A stretch of DNA of 64,000 nt from Ketobacter sp964016105. Lineage in GTDB: Bacteria > Pseudomonadota > Gammaproteobacteria > Pseudomonadales > Ketobacteraceae. Every line of letters begins with the position of its first letter. Within the stretch, counting starts at the first letter, position 1. Made by a program: the position numbers and the translations under genes. Location: NCBI GenBank assembly GCA_964016105.1, contig CAXHEX010000004.1:62001-126000 (forward strand). Direction: 5' to 3'. Of this stretch, positions 34,889 through 43,565 are shown one piece after another. The notes beneath the pieces are model-generated. The model made no database searches. It had not been told where the DNA came from and was given only the letters and a program-made list of their open reading frames with translations.

Positions 34889-36259
34889 ATGATCTCGACC
34901 TCCCTCCAGAAAGCGTTATTGCTGGCCTTTGTTTCAACAGTACTGCTCTTTCTAGGGGGGCGGGGTCCCCTAGGTAGCGAACCTCAAATTTCTCTACTGT
35001 ATAGTCTGCTCTCCTCTTTTGCGGGGCTTCTGGCGCTGCTTGTTGTGTTGCGCAGCCATGAGCACATGTCTTTCGGGCTTATTCTGGTAGTGGCGTTGCT
35101 ATTGCGAATTGTTGCGGCTTTGGCATGGCCTTTACTGGAAGATGATTATTTTCGTTATCTCTGGGATGGGCGCCAAGTGGCTACCTCGTTTACTCCCTGG
35201 GCTACTCCACCTGCGGCCTGGTTTGGTGACAGTAACCTTGCAGATCACTGGCAATGGGTGCTGAGTAATATAAATTACCCAGAGTTGCCCACTATTTATG
35301 GCCCTGTGCTTCAATATTTCTTTTTGCTTGGCTATGTGGTCTCCCCAGGCAATTTAGGCGCTTTGCAGGGCCTCAATATTGTTGTTGACCTACTGATATT
35401 GGCTGGCCTCTATTATTCAGCGGTACCGTCTCGGTGGCTGATGGCGTACGCTGTACATCCGCTAGTATTGAAAGAAGCCATCGCCAATGCTCATCCGGAT
35501 CTTATTTTGGGTTTGGCCCTAATTTTATGTATTCGAGCCTGGCAATCTCAGCGGCCGGTTTTGGTTGGGCTGTTGTTGGGTTTAGCTTTAGGAACGAAGG
35601 TGTCGGCACTAGTGGTAATCCCGTTCTTTTTAGTGGTGCCGATAGTATTTTCTAGCCACTACATAAAGTTAAAATGGGCGGCTACCGTTTTATTCTGCTG
35701 TGCCACTACAGTGGCTGTATTATATATCCCGCTATTGGGTGGAGGCAGTGAACTTCTTTCATTACAGGTGTTTGCCAATACGTGGCGATTCAATCCCCTT
35801 GGATTTAGTTTGATTGAGATGGTTGTGCCTAATGGAGCTGAGCGATATGTTGCTGCGGCTGTGATTATGTCGGCTATTTTTGTTGTTTGGTTCAAGTGGG
35901 TAAAGAATCACAATAGGGCGTTGCCCCCTGTGGATATTGCTCTGTTTATACTTATTTTTTTCTCGCCAGTGGTTAATGGTTGGTATTGGCTTTGGTTGTT
36001 GCCCATAGCGCTATTGTACAGGCGGAATTGGCTGTTGCTATTTGTGATTTTTTCAGTTTTAGGTTACTGCACATTGGGAAATATGTTTTCTGGTGAAACG
36101 GCAGATGCTTTTGTTGTGCCCGGAATTATCACCGTGATTCAGCTGTTGATTTTGATGGCTTTGTTAGTGCTGAGCTTAAATTTAAATAGATATAGAAAAA
36201 TGAGTAACAAAATCCGTAACAAAATCAGAGTTAGTCAGTCAATTAAAGCACAAGGTTAA
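34889..36259 (+). CDS. GT-C type integral membrane glycosyltransferase
   Basis: 456 aa with roughly 10-12 membrane segments. After the second segment comes EDDYFRYLWDGR (84-95), the acidic first-loop motif typical of GT-C enzymes that use polyprenyl-phosphate sugars on the periplasmic side (mannosyltransferase/GT87-like). It starts 15 bases after the barrel gene. Together with the GT2 enzyme upstream it could make and use a lipid-linked sugar. The acceptor is unknown. Confidence 0.75.
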   Translation: MISTSLQKALLLAFVSTVLLFLGGRGPLGSEPQISLLYSLLSSFAGLLALLVVLRSHEHMSFGLILVVALLLRIVAALAWPLLEDDYFRYLWDGRQVATSFTPWATPPAAWFGDSNLADHWQWVLSNINYPELPTIYGPVLQYFFLLGYVVSPGNLGALQGLNIVVDLLILAGLYYSAVPSRWLMAYAVHPLVLKEAIANAHPDLILGLALILCIRAWQSQRPVLVGLLLGLALGTKVSALVVIPFFLVVPIVFSSHYIKLKWAATVLFCCATTVAVLYIPLLGGGSELLSLQVFANTWRFNPLGFSLIEMVVPNGAERYVAAAVIMSAIFVVWFKWVKNHNRALPPVDIALFILIFFSPVVNGWYWLWLLPIALLYRRNWLLLFVIFSVLGYCTLGNMFSGETADAFVVPGIITVIQLLILMALLVLSLNLNRYRKMSNKIRNKIRVSQSIKAQG

Positions 36260-36287
36260 TATTGAAAACGAACCAAGAGGATTAGAA

Positions 36288-38438
36288 GTGAAGAAATTAT
36301 TGATCATTGGTGTTGTCCTAGCGATTGCAGTTGCGTTCTTTGCGCTGGGTCTGGATAAATACCTGACCCTGGAAGGGTTAAAGGACAGCCTGTCAGAATT
36401 TGAAAGTTGGAAAAACCAATCCTTCATTCAAGTTTTGGTGGGGTTTTTTGTGGTGTACGTGGTGGTGGCCGCGCTGTCTTTGCCAGGGGCTGCGGTTATG
36501 ACCCTGGCTGCGGGAGCGCTGTTTGGTCTTGGTTATGGGGTTTTAGTGGTATCGTTTGCCAGTAGCCTGGGTGCGACGTTAGCGTTTTTAGTTTCACGCT
36601 ATTTGCTGCGGGATTCCATAGAGAAGAAATTCAGTACTAAGATGCAGCAAATCAACGCCGGAGTTGAAAAAGACGGTGCCTTTTATCTTTTTACCCTGCG
36701 TCTAGTGCCTATCTTTCCTTTCTTCTTGATTAACTTGGTAATGGGGTTGACATCGTTAAAAACCATTACCTTCTATTGGGTTAGCCAGATTGGCATGCTG
36801 GCGGGGACCTTTGTTTACGTCAACGCTGGCACACAGCTTTCTCAAATAACGGATCTCGGTAGCATCGTATCGCCATCGTTGTTGTTTTCCTTTGTGCTTC
36901 TTGGCGTGTTTCCATTGATAGCCAAGAAAATAGTGGGCGTTATTCAAGCTCGCCGTGCCTATGACGGTTGGACTCGACCCCGTTCCTTCGATAGAAACGT
37001 AATCGTTATAGGTGCCGGTGCTGCGGGGTTGGTCTCTTCTTTGATTTCCGCAGCTGTGAAGGCAAAAGTAACGCTCATTGAAGGAAACAAAATGGGTGGA
37101 GACTGCCTTAACTACGGATGTGTGCCTAGCAAGGCCCTGATTAAAAGCGCTAAGGTGGCTCATCAAGTAGATAAGGCAAGCAGATTTGGTGTGGCGGTTG
37201 ACGATTATAGGGTTTCTTTTCCTGGGGTGATGCAGGGCGTTAAGGACAAAATTGCGGCCATAGAGCCCCACGATAGTGTGGAACGATACACCGAGCTGGG
37301 TGTGGATGTGGTGGAGGGCTATGGCCGTTTGGTTGACCCCTGGACCGTGGAGATCGAGCAAAAGAATGGTGAAAAAACGCGACTGACAAGCCGTACTATT
37401 GTGCTAGCCACGGGTGCCCGCCCATTCGTGCCGCCTCTGCCTGGGTTAGAGCAAGTTGGATATGTAACCAGCGATACGCTTTGGGAGACGTTTTCCACAC
37501 TGCCAGCAGCGCCGAAGAAACTTTTAGTGCTCGGCGGTGGGCCCATTGGTTGTGAGTTATCTCAGAGCTTTTCTCGACTGGGATCCGAGGTCACATTACT
37601 GGAGTTAGCGCCGGAATTGCTGGGCCGTGAAGATGAAGAGGTGGGCCAGTTCGCCCGACAATCCCTTGAGTTGGATGGTGTCAAGGTGCTAACGGGGCAT
37701 AAGGCTGTGGAGTGTCGGCAAGAAGACGACAAAAAATTCATGGTGGCCGAACACGGTTCAGAAAAAATATCCATTGAATTTGATCAGCTTATTTGCGCCA
37801 TAGGTCGGCAGGCACGAACAGAAGGTTTCGGGCTTGAGGAGCTGGGTATCAAGGTGAATCGTACCATAGAAACCGATGAGTACTTGGCCACGCAGTATCC
37901 GAATATTTTTGCTGTGGGAGATGTGGTTGGCCCTTATCAGTTGACCCATGTTGCCTCACATCACGCCTGGTATGCGGCGGTTAACGGCTTATTCGGGCAC
38001 TTTAAGAAATTCAAGGTTGACCATCGCGTGATTCCAGCTACCACCTTTATTGATCCAGAAGTGGCTCGGGTAGGGATAAACGAGAAGGACGCTAAGGCCC
38101 AAGACATTCCCTATGAAGTGACCCGCTATGATCTGGATGATCTTGATCGTGCCATTGTGGAAGGTGAAACCCGAGGGTTTGTAAAGGTGCTCACCGTACC
38201 AGGCAAAGACAAAATTTTAGGTGCGACCATTGTGGGCGAGCATGCCGGTGAGATTTTGGCTGAGTTTGTATTTGCCATGAAACACGGCATGGGTTTGAAC
38301 AAAATACTGGGCACTATTCATGCCTACCCCACCTGGGTGGAAGCGAATAAATTTGCCGCTGGTGTTTGGAAGAAGAACAACGCACCCCAGCGCGTATTGC
38401 ATTGGCTAGAAAAGTATCATACTTGGAGGAGATCGTAA
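36288..38438 (+). CDS. TVP38/DedA-type membrane domain fused to FAD disulfide oxidoreductase
   Basis: 716 aa. Residues 1-225 form a TVP38/TMEM64 (DedA superfamily) membrane domain (LPGAAVMTLAAGALFG, FLLRLVPIFPF-like region). A pyridine-nucleotide disulfide oxidoreductase fills 235-716: FAD motif GAGAAG (242-247), redox pair CLNYGC (Cys273, Cys278), a second nucleotide motif GGGPIGCE and the dimer-interface HAYPT. It resembles mercuric reductase and lipoamide dehydrogenase but lacks the C-terminal Cys pair of MerA. DedA-superfamily domains move lipids across membranes, so the fusion links redox and lipid steps. It is followed directly by a DUF547 gene. Confidence 0.88.
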   Translation: MKKLLIIGVVLAIAVAFFALGLDKYLTLEGLKDSLSEFESWKNQSFIQVLVGFFVVYVVVAALSLPGAAVMTLAAGALFGLGYGVLVVSFASSLGATLAFLVSRYLLRDSIEKKFSTKMQQINAGVEKDGAFYLFTLRLVPIFPFFLINLVMGLTSLKTITFYWVSQIGMLAGTFVYVNAGTQLSQITDLGSIVSPSLLFSFVLLGVFPLIAKKIVGVIQARRAYDGWTRPRSFDRNVIVIGAGAAGLVSSLISAAVKAKVTLIEGNKMGGDCLNYGCVPSKALIKSAKVAHQVDKASRFGVAVDDYRVSFPGVMQGVKDKIAAIEPHDSVERYTELGVDVVEGYGRLVDPWTVEIEQKNGEKTRLTSRTIVLATGARPFVPPLPGLEQVGYVTSDTLWETFSTLPAAPKKLLVLGGGPIGCELSQSFSRLGSEVTLLELAPELLGREDEEVGQFARQSLELDGVKVLTGHKAVECRQEDDKKFMVAEHGSEKISIEFDQLICAIGRQARTEGFGLEELGIKVNRTIETDEYLATQYPNIFAVGDVVGPYQLTHVASHHAWYAAVNGLFGHFKKFKVDHRVIPATTFIDPEVARVGINEKDAKAQDIPYEVTRYDLDDLDRAIVEGETRGFVKVLTVPGKDKILGATIVGEHAGEILAEFVFAMKHGMGLNKILGTIHAYPTWVEANKFAAGVWKKNNAPQRVLHWLEKYHTWRRS

Positions 38439-39236
38439 GTGAATTTAATTAATAAGTACCTTTGTCTGTTTATGTTAATCGTTCCCAGCTTTTTGGTTGC
38501 GGAGACGTTTGATCACAGTGAATGGGATAAGCTCACCAAAGCTCACGTGGTTGAAATTCGTGGTGGGGTAGCCACTGAAGTGGACTACCGTTCATTTAAG
38601 AAAAATGATAGAGCGCTTTCGGCTTATTTAAAGCAATTAGCCTCAGTGTCACGGGCACAATTTGATGGGTTATCCAAAAGCGAGCAACTGGCGTTTTTAA
38701 TTAATGCCTATAATGCTTGGACTGTGGAGCTTATTCTAACGGAATACCCCAATTTAGAGTCCATTAAAGACTTGGGTAGTTTTTTGTCGTCGCCATGGAA
38801 GAAAGAGTTTGTGCCCCTGTTTGGCGGTAAGGTATCTCTTGATCATATTGAGCATGAATTGATTCGGGGTTCAGGTCGGTATAATGATCCGCGTATCCAT
38901 TTTGCGGTTAACTGCGCCAGTGTCGGCTGCCCCGCTTTGCGAGCGGAAGCGTATGTGGGAGATCGCCTTGAGCAACAATTGGAAGCCCAAACTAAAGCTT
39001 TCTTGAAGGATAGAACTCGCAATCGGCTGCAAAAAAAAGAGCTAGAAGTGTCATCCATTTTTAAATGGTATCAGGATGATTTTGAGCAAGGGTGGCGCGG
39101 CGCTGATTCGTTGGAAGCGTTTCTCGCACTCTATGGCAACTCTTTGGGTTTGGATCAAGCCGCTGAGAAACGGCTTAAGTCCGGCAAGATAGATATCGAG
39201 TTTTTAGACTACGATTGGCGTTTAAACGATATTTAA
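38439..39236 (+). CDS. DUF547 family exported protein
   Basis: 265 aa. The GTG start directly follows the stop of the fusion gene, with GGAGGA upstream. The signal peptide ends LVAE. The body matches DUF547: SEQLAFLINAYNAWTVELIL, VSLDHIEHELIRG, DPRIHFAVNCASVGCPALR and SSIFKWYQDDF. The two cysteines in NCASVGCP are a family hallmark. The biochemical role is unknown; DUF547 genes often accompany TVP38-reductase fusions, which suggests shared envelope redox or lipid work. It overlaps the next, convergent gene by 4 bases. Confidence 0.88.
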   Translation: MNLINKYLCLFMLIVPSFLVAETFDHSEWDKLTKAHVVEIRGGVATEVDYRSFKKNDRALSAYLKQLASVSRAQFDGLSKSEQLAFLINAYNAWTVELILTEYPNLESIKDLGSFLSSPWKKEFVPLFGGKVSLDHIEHELIRGSGRYNDPRIHFAVNCASVGCPALRAEAYVGDRLEQQLEAQTKAFLKDRTRNRLQKKELEVSSIFKWYQDDFEQGWRGADSLEAFLALYGNSLGLDQAAEKRLKSGKIDIEFLDYDWRLNDI

Positions 39237-39859
39237 ATATCCCTCGACATCATCTGGTCCATATTCTTCACTCGATCATTGAGAATATTTTGCACGTCCT
39301 TCGCTTGATCAATGAGTTTGGGAATTTCTGCAATGGGAACCGTGATGGGGAGGGGCATTTCGTTAGCCAGTTCTTCACCTTTGGCCATGGGATTGTTTTC
39401 TGTGATGGAGTTGCCCTCGGGAAGGGCGCGTCCCAAGGCTATGTTAACCTGATCTTCTGACAACCCTTGCAGTACGTTGGCGTTTGGATCGGTTTTAACC
39501 ACCAGGTTCAAGGTGTTGCGATTGGGCAGTTTACTGAACTGCCAAACGCCGTTTTGATCCTGCCAGCGGTAGAAAATGTTGTCCTGCTCTTGTATTTCCA
39601 GCTGAGCAAGTTGCTCTTTGGTGAGTTGGCTGGGGCCCCGGAACTTGTCTGAGTCGGACCAGGACAGCATGCTCCCCATCTCTTCCGTTGTTGGGCCTGA
39701 CCCTACGTCACTCACGCTGGGCAGGGAAAACCTGAAGCTTTCCAACAACATATCTTTAACCTTAAGCATTTTCATCTGGCCATCGGGGCCCATTAGCAGG
39801 TAAGGGCCAACAAAGGCGAATAGCACCAGGAATATCATCAACTTTACAAATATCTTCAT
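39233..39859 (-). CDS. DUF4124-like membrane-anchored protein
   Basis: 208 aa with an N-terminal hydrophobic anchor (about 4-23). The segment FYRWQDQNGVWQFSKLP near the middle fits the DUF4124 motif (YRW-D-x-G-V-x-x-F/Y-S). The C-terminal region is polar with predicted helices (PKLIDQAKDVQNILNDRV). It is probably periplasmic with a membrane anchor. It is the only minus-strand gene between the arsenosugar run and yajQ and overlaps the DUF547 gene tail to tail. The function is unknown. Confidence 0.65.
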   Translation of the reverse strand: MKIFVKLMIFLVLFAFVGPYLLMGPDGQMKMLKVKDMLLESFRFSLPSVSDVGSGPTTEEMGSMLSWSDSDKFRGPSQLTKEQLAQLEIQEQDNIFYRWQDQNGVWQFSKLPNRNTLNLVVKTDPNANVLQGLSEDQVNIALGRALPEGNSITENNPMAKGEELANEMPLPITVPIAEIPKLIDQAKDVQNILNDRVKNMDQMMSRDI

Positions 39860-39974
39860 ACCACTGCTCAGCTGTTAATGAAGTTAACTGATTACAGTAT
39901 AGCCGCTGTAGCCCAACTACACAGAGTCATAGGGATAAGATACTATGAGCGAAAACACAAATTAGGAAATTTTT

Positions 39975-40457
39975 ATGCCTTCATTTGACGTGGTATCCGA
40001 ACTGAACATGCATGAAGTGGACAATGCGGTTGATCAGGCTAAAAGGGAAGTAAGCAATCGTTTTGACTTTAAAGGTACTAAATGTGCGTTTGAGCAAGAT
40101 AAAAACTGTGTGACTCTGGTGGGAGATGCGGAGTTCCAGTTGCGTCAGCTGCAGGATATCCTGGAAGATAAATTGATAAAGCGCAATATCGACATTGCTT
40201 GCCTTGATGTGGCAGAGCCTTCCGTCAACCTGAGCGAAGCTCGCCAGCTGGTGACCTTGCGTCAGGGGTTGGATTCGGATCAAGCCAAGAAGTTAGTGAA
40301 GATGATTAAAGAAAAAAAGATGAAAGTGCAAGCTTCCATACAAGGGGAAAAAGTCCGTGTTACAGGGAAAAAGCGAGATGACCTGCAACAGGTGATTGCC
40401 ATGCTTAAACAGGCGGACTTTGAAATGCCGCTTCAATATGAAAATTTCCGAGACTAA
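39975..40457 (+). CDS. yajQ: YajQ family nucleotide-binding protein
   Basis: 160 aa, the usual length. The start MPSFDVVSELNMHEVDNAVDQA and the NRFDFKGTK and ISIQGEKVRVTGKKRDDLQ-type segments are diagnostic of YajQ (UPF0234). In Xanthomonas and Pseudomonas a member binds cyclic di-GMP and acts with a LysR regulator. It is cytoplasmic and monocistronic here, ending convergent with phoR across a hairpin (40463-40490). Confidence 0.95.
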   Translation: MPSFDVVSELNMHEVDNAVDQAKREVSNRFDFKGTKCAFEQDKNCVTLVGDAEFQLRQLQDILEDKLIKRNIDIACLDVAEPSVNLSEARQLVTLRQGLDSDQAKKLVKMIKEKKMKVQASIQGEKVRVTGKKRDDLQQVIAMLKQADFEMPLQYENFRD

Positions 40458-40462
40458 AACAA

Positions 40463-40490
40463 GGCCTGATGCTTACCTGCTAGTCAGGCC
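40463..40490. terminator. hairpin between convergent yajQ and phoR
   Basis: GGCCTGA (40463-40469) and TCAGGCC (40484-40490) form a perfect 7-bp stem with a 14-base loop. The right arm contains the phoR stop codon. There is no strong T-run on either strand, so this is a modest terminator candidate. Confidence 0.45.
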
Positions 40491-41794
40491 ACAGATTTAT
40501 GTTTTTTGGGTGCAATGGCGGTAACAGGAAAGCGGCAACGGAAAAGACTGCCTTCGCCCAAATTGCTGATGATTTCCAGGTTGGCGTTGTGATGGATCAG
40601 CACATGCTTAACAATGGCCAATCCCAGGCCGGTGCCACCACTCTTGGCGTCGCGGCCTTCATCAGCACGGTAGAAGCGTTCCGTGAGACGAGGAATATGC
40701 TTGCTGTCGATTCCTATGCCGTCATCTTCCACTTCCATAAAAATACCGGTTTTGTCCTGGTACCAGCGGACCACAATGTTGCCTTGTTCCGGTGTGTAAT
40801 TGATCGCATTTACCAGCAGGTTTGAAAAGGCGCTACGCAGTTCGTTTACGTCGCCACAAATATCCAAACTCTCGTCAATTTCCAAACTGATTTCATGCTG
40901 CTTTTTATCGTTTACTGCTAAGCCATCGTTGTATATCTGACGAATAAGGGCTGGTGCCGACACGGGATTATCGCTCTTTAATTCAGTGTCGGTTTCCAGC
41001 CGCGATAGCATCAGTAGATCGTTAATAAGTAGCTCCATGCGTTGGGTCTGGTTGTGCATCTGCTGAAGGCCGCGCTCCAGTTGAGGATTACCACTGATCA
41101 GATCCAGAAAGGTTTCTAAATAGCCTTTCACCACTGTTAGCGGTGTGCGCAGTTCGTGGGAAACGTTGGCAACAAAGTCCTTCCGCATTTGTTCCAGTTG
41201 GGTCAAGCGTGTGACGTCACGAACCACAATAAGCCGTTCGCCTTCCCCAAAAAGTGTGATTTCGAATTGCAACATCTGGTTGGGGTTTTGGCTGGAAGGA
41301 ATGGTGATGGGGTTGCTGTAATTTTTTGATTTGAAGTAGCGTATAAAGCGGGGGTCCCGTAACAGATTGACGAGGGGGTTCTTCTTATCGGCGGGTAGCC
41401 GCAAGCCAAGGAATTTACCGCCAGCTTCATTCCACCAATCCAATGCCCCGGACTTATCCACCACCACAACGCCGTCGGCAATGGCGTTGGTGGACTGTTG
41501 AGCTCTGACGATAATGTCGTTGAGCTCGCTTATTTGTTGCTTATTGGCTTGCTGGATCTGATACAGATTGTCAAACAGTCGGCCCCAAATTCCGCCGCTC
41601 TCGGGAGGCTCTTCTTTGCCGCCGCCTTGCAGCCAACCCATTAGTGCCTTCAGGCGAAACAGCATCCAGAAACTGTAGGGTACGGTAACCAATGCCACTC
41701 CCACACCGGGAAAGCCCAGTAGCCATCCGGCAGTGAAGCCCACCGCCAACAAAAAAAGGAATTGGTTTAGTTCAAGGTTCCAGTCTCTAAACAC
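40484..41794 (-). CDS. phoR: phosphate sensor histidine kinase PhoR
   Basis: 436 aa. Two N-terminal membrane segments (about 9-28, 30-48) with almost no periplasmic loop, then a PAS domain (about 98-195), HisKA with the phosphorylated His213 in SHELRTPLT, and HATPase with N, G1 (DDGIGID) and G2 (GGTGLGLAI) boxes. PhoR phosphorylates PhoB when phosphate is low, under control of PhoU and Pst, both encoded here at 12.3-19.1 kb. It lies 100 bases downstream of phoB on the same strand. Confidence 0.95.
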   Translation of the reverse strand: MFRDWNLELNQFLFLLAVGFTAGWLLGFPGVGVALVTVPYSFWMLFRLKALMGWLQGGGKEEPPESGGIWGRLFDNLYQIQQANKQQISELNDIIVRAQQSTNAIADGVVVVDKSGALDWWNEAGGKFLGLRLPADKKNPLVNLLRDPRFIRYFKSKNYSNPITIPSSQNPNQMLQFEITLFGEGERLIVVRDVTRLTQLEQMRKDFVANVSHELRTPLTVVKGYLETFLDLISGNPQLERGLQQMHNQTQRMELLINDLLMLSRLETDTELKSDNPVSAPALIRQIYNDGLAVNDKKQHEISLEIDESLDICGDVNELRSAFSNLLVNAINYTPEQGNIVVRWYQDKTGIFMEVEDDGIGIDSKHIPRLTERFYRADEGRDAKSGGTGLGLAIVKHVLIHHNANLEIISNLGEGSLFRCRFPVTAIAPKKHKSVA

Positions 41795-41894
41795 GGAAGT
41801 TACCTGGTAGTTGCGGACTGTATTAGTAAACGTAAACCTATTCTAGGCACAATACCTTGAGAAAAAGCAACAATTTGATGTCAGAATCGTTACG

Positions 41895-42584
41895 TTAGAA
41901 TTTGGTGGAAAATCGATAGCCGGTGCCTCGTACCGTTTGCACCAGGTGGTCATAGTTGTGGGGCGCCAGTGCTTTACGCAGGCGGCGAATATGCACGTCC
42001 ACCGTGCGGTCCTCCACATAGACGTTGCCACCCCAAACCTGATCCAAGAGTTGTGCTCTGGAATAAGCTCGATCCTGGTGGGTCATAAAGAATTCAAGTA
42101 GACGATACTCGGTGGGGCCCATGTCCACGGGCCGATTATCGGCGGTGATGCGGTGGCTAATGGGGTCCAGTGCCAATCCTTCCACCAGAATGGACTTGTC
42201 TAAATCCCCTTGGGTGCGCCGCAATACCGCATTGATGCGTGACATTAATTCGCGGGTCGAAAAAGGTTTGGTTATGTAGTCGTCCGCTCCAGCGTCCAGG
42301 CCCTGCACTTTATTATCTTCTTCGCTCTTGGCGGTGAGCATGATGATAGGCAGTTCGGACGTGCTTTCATCTCGTTTTAGGCGTCTAGCTAATTCGATTC
42401 CGCTGATGCCAGGTAACATCCAATCCAGCAATACCAGATCAGGCCGTTCGTCTACGATGCGGGAATGGGCAGCTTGGGCGTTTTCAGCATCAATCCATTG
42501 GAAGCCGCTTAATTCCAGGGCTACGGATATCATTTCCCGAATTGCTTCTTCGTCATCTACGATGAGGATCTTTGCTTCTGCCAT
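41895..42584 (-). CDS. phoB: phosphate response regulator PhoB
   Basis: 229 aa, OmpR/PhoB type. The receiver domain has acidic residues Asp10-Asp11, phospho-acceptor Asp54 (VLLDWMLPG) and the Lys in MLTAKSEEDNK. The C-terminal winged helix binds Pho boxes (SRAQLLDQVWG, VEDRTVDVHIRRLRKAL). It should activate pstS through the Pho box at 12283-12300 and perhaps its own promoter at 42637-42654. Confidence 0.96.
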   Translation of the reverse strand: MAEAKILIVDDEEAIREMISVALELSGFQWIDAENAQAAHSRIVDERPDLVLLDWMLPGISGIELARRLKRDESTSELPIIMLTAKSEEDNKVQGLDAGADDYITKPFSTRELMSRINAVLRRTQGDLDKSILVEGLALDPISHRITADNRPVDMGPTEYRLLEFFMTHQDRAYSRAQLLDQVWGGNVYVEDRTVDVHIRRLRKALAPHNYDHLVQTVRGTGYRFSTKF

Positions 42585-42636
42585 TTTCTATTAACCCGCT
42601 TTATTAACCAAACTGCCGGTATTTAATGGTGTCAAT

Positions 42637-42654
42637 GTTACAAGAATATGACGA
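42637..42654 (-). promoter_or_regulatory. possible Pho box upstream of phoB
   Basis: On the minus strand TCGTCATA-TTC-TTGTAAC matches the 18-base PhoB consensus at about 12 positions, with the two half-sites at the right 11-base spacing, 53 bases before the phoB ATG. It is weaker than the pstS box. Confidence 0.4.
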
Positions 42655-42671
42655 TTGTAGGACAGCCTGCA

Positions 42672-43565
42672 TTAACTAACAGAATAATGTAAAAACAACC
42701 CCACAAACACCGCTGCCCCCACCCAATGGTTGTGGAGAAAAGCCTTAAAACAACGCTGGGTGTCCCTGTGGCGACATTGCCAAAGCTGCCAACACAAAAG
42801 TATGGAGGCCACTGTTAAGCCGAGGTAATACCAATAGGTGAATTCCAGACTTGAGCCCAGTAGCCCCAGTGCCAGTATGGCGCAAGCGTCTAAAATGCCC
42901 ACCATGATTAAGTCCAGGTCGCCAAACAAAATGGCGGTGGATTTGATGCCGGCTTTGAGGTCATCTTCCCGGTCCACCATGGCGTAAAGTGTATCGTAGG
43001 CCATGGTCCACAGCAGGGTGGCAATATAGATTAACCAGGCATGGGCGGGCAGGGTTTGCCCCACTGCGGCGAAGGCCATGGGAATGGACCAGGCAAAAGC
43101 TGCCCCTAATACCATTTGGGGTAAATAGGTGTGGCGTTTCATGTAGGGGTAACTGCAGGCCAGGATCAGACCGCCCACGGAAAGATAAACCGTAAACCGA
43201 TTAGTGAGTAAAACCAGGCCCAGACACATGAGCCCGATAACGGCCGCCAGAGCCAGTGCTTCCTTGCCGCTGACGCGGCCAGTTGCCAGAGGGCGGTTGG
43301 CAGTTCGCTCAACCTTGCCGTCGAAATCCCGGTCGGCATAGTCATTGACGATGCAGCCCGCAGTCCGGGTGAGAATGACCCCGCAGATGAAGATGAACAG
43401 CAGTTTAAAGCTGGGGCTACCGTCGCTGGCAATCCACAGGGCCCAGAGGGTTGGCCACAGCAGCAGGTAAATGCCGATGGGTCTATCCAGCCGACAGAGT
43501 TGGATAAAGTCTGGCAGTCGTCGCAGGGGGGAGTTGGATAATTGCAGTTGTTTAAGGGTGCTCAC
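42672..43565 (-). CDS. ubiA: 4-hydroxybenzoate polyprenyltransferase UbiA
   Basis: 297 aa with about eight or nine membrane segments. It attaches the polyprenyl tail to 4-hydroxybenzoate in ubiquinone synthesis. The two metal-binding Asp motifs are present: NDYADRDFD (74-82) and YDTLYAMVDREDD in the second half. The start of ubiA overlaps the end of ubiC by 4 bases, so they are translationally coupled. phoB follows 87 bases later. Confidence 0.95.
   Translation of the reverse strand: MSTLKQLQLSNSPLRRLPDFIQLCRLDRPIGIYLLLWPTLWALWIASDGSPSFKLLFIFICGVILTRTAGCIVNDYADRDFDGKVERTANRPLATGRVSGKEALALAAVIGLMCLGLVLLTNRFTVYLSVGGLILACSYPYMKRHTYLPQMVLGAAFAWSIPMAFAAVGQTLPAHAWLIYIATLLWTMAYDTLYAMVDREDDLKAGIKSTAILFGDLDLIMVGILDACAILALGLLGSSLEFTYWYYLGLTVASILLCWQLWQCRHRDTQRCFKAFLHNHWVGAAVFVGLFLHYSVS

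Noticed and set aside
36288..38438. Mercuric reductase (MerA)
   Set aside because: The redox CLNYGC motif fits the wider family, but the C-terminal Cys pair and the N-terminal heavy-metal domain of MerA are absent and a TVP38 domain is fused instead.
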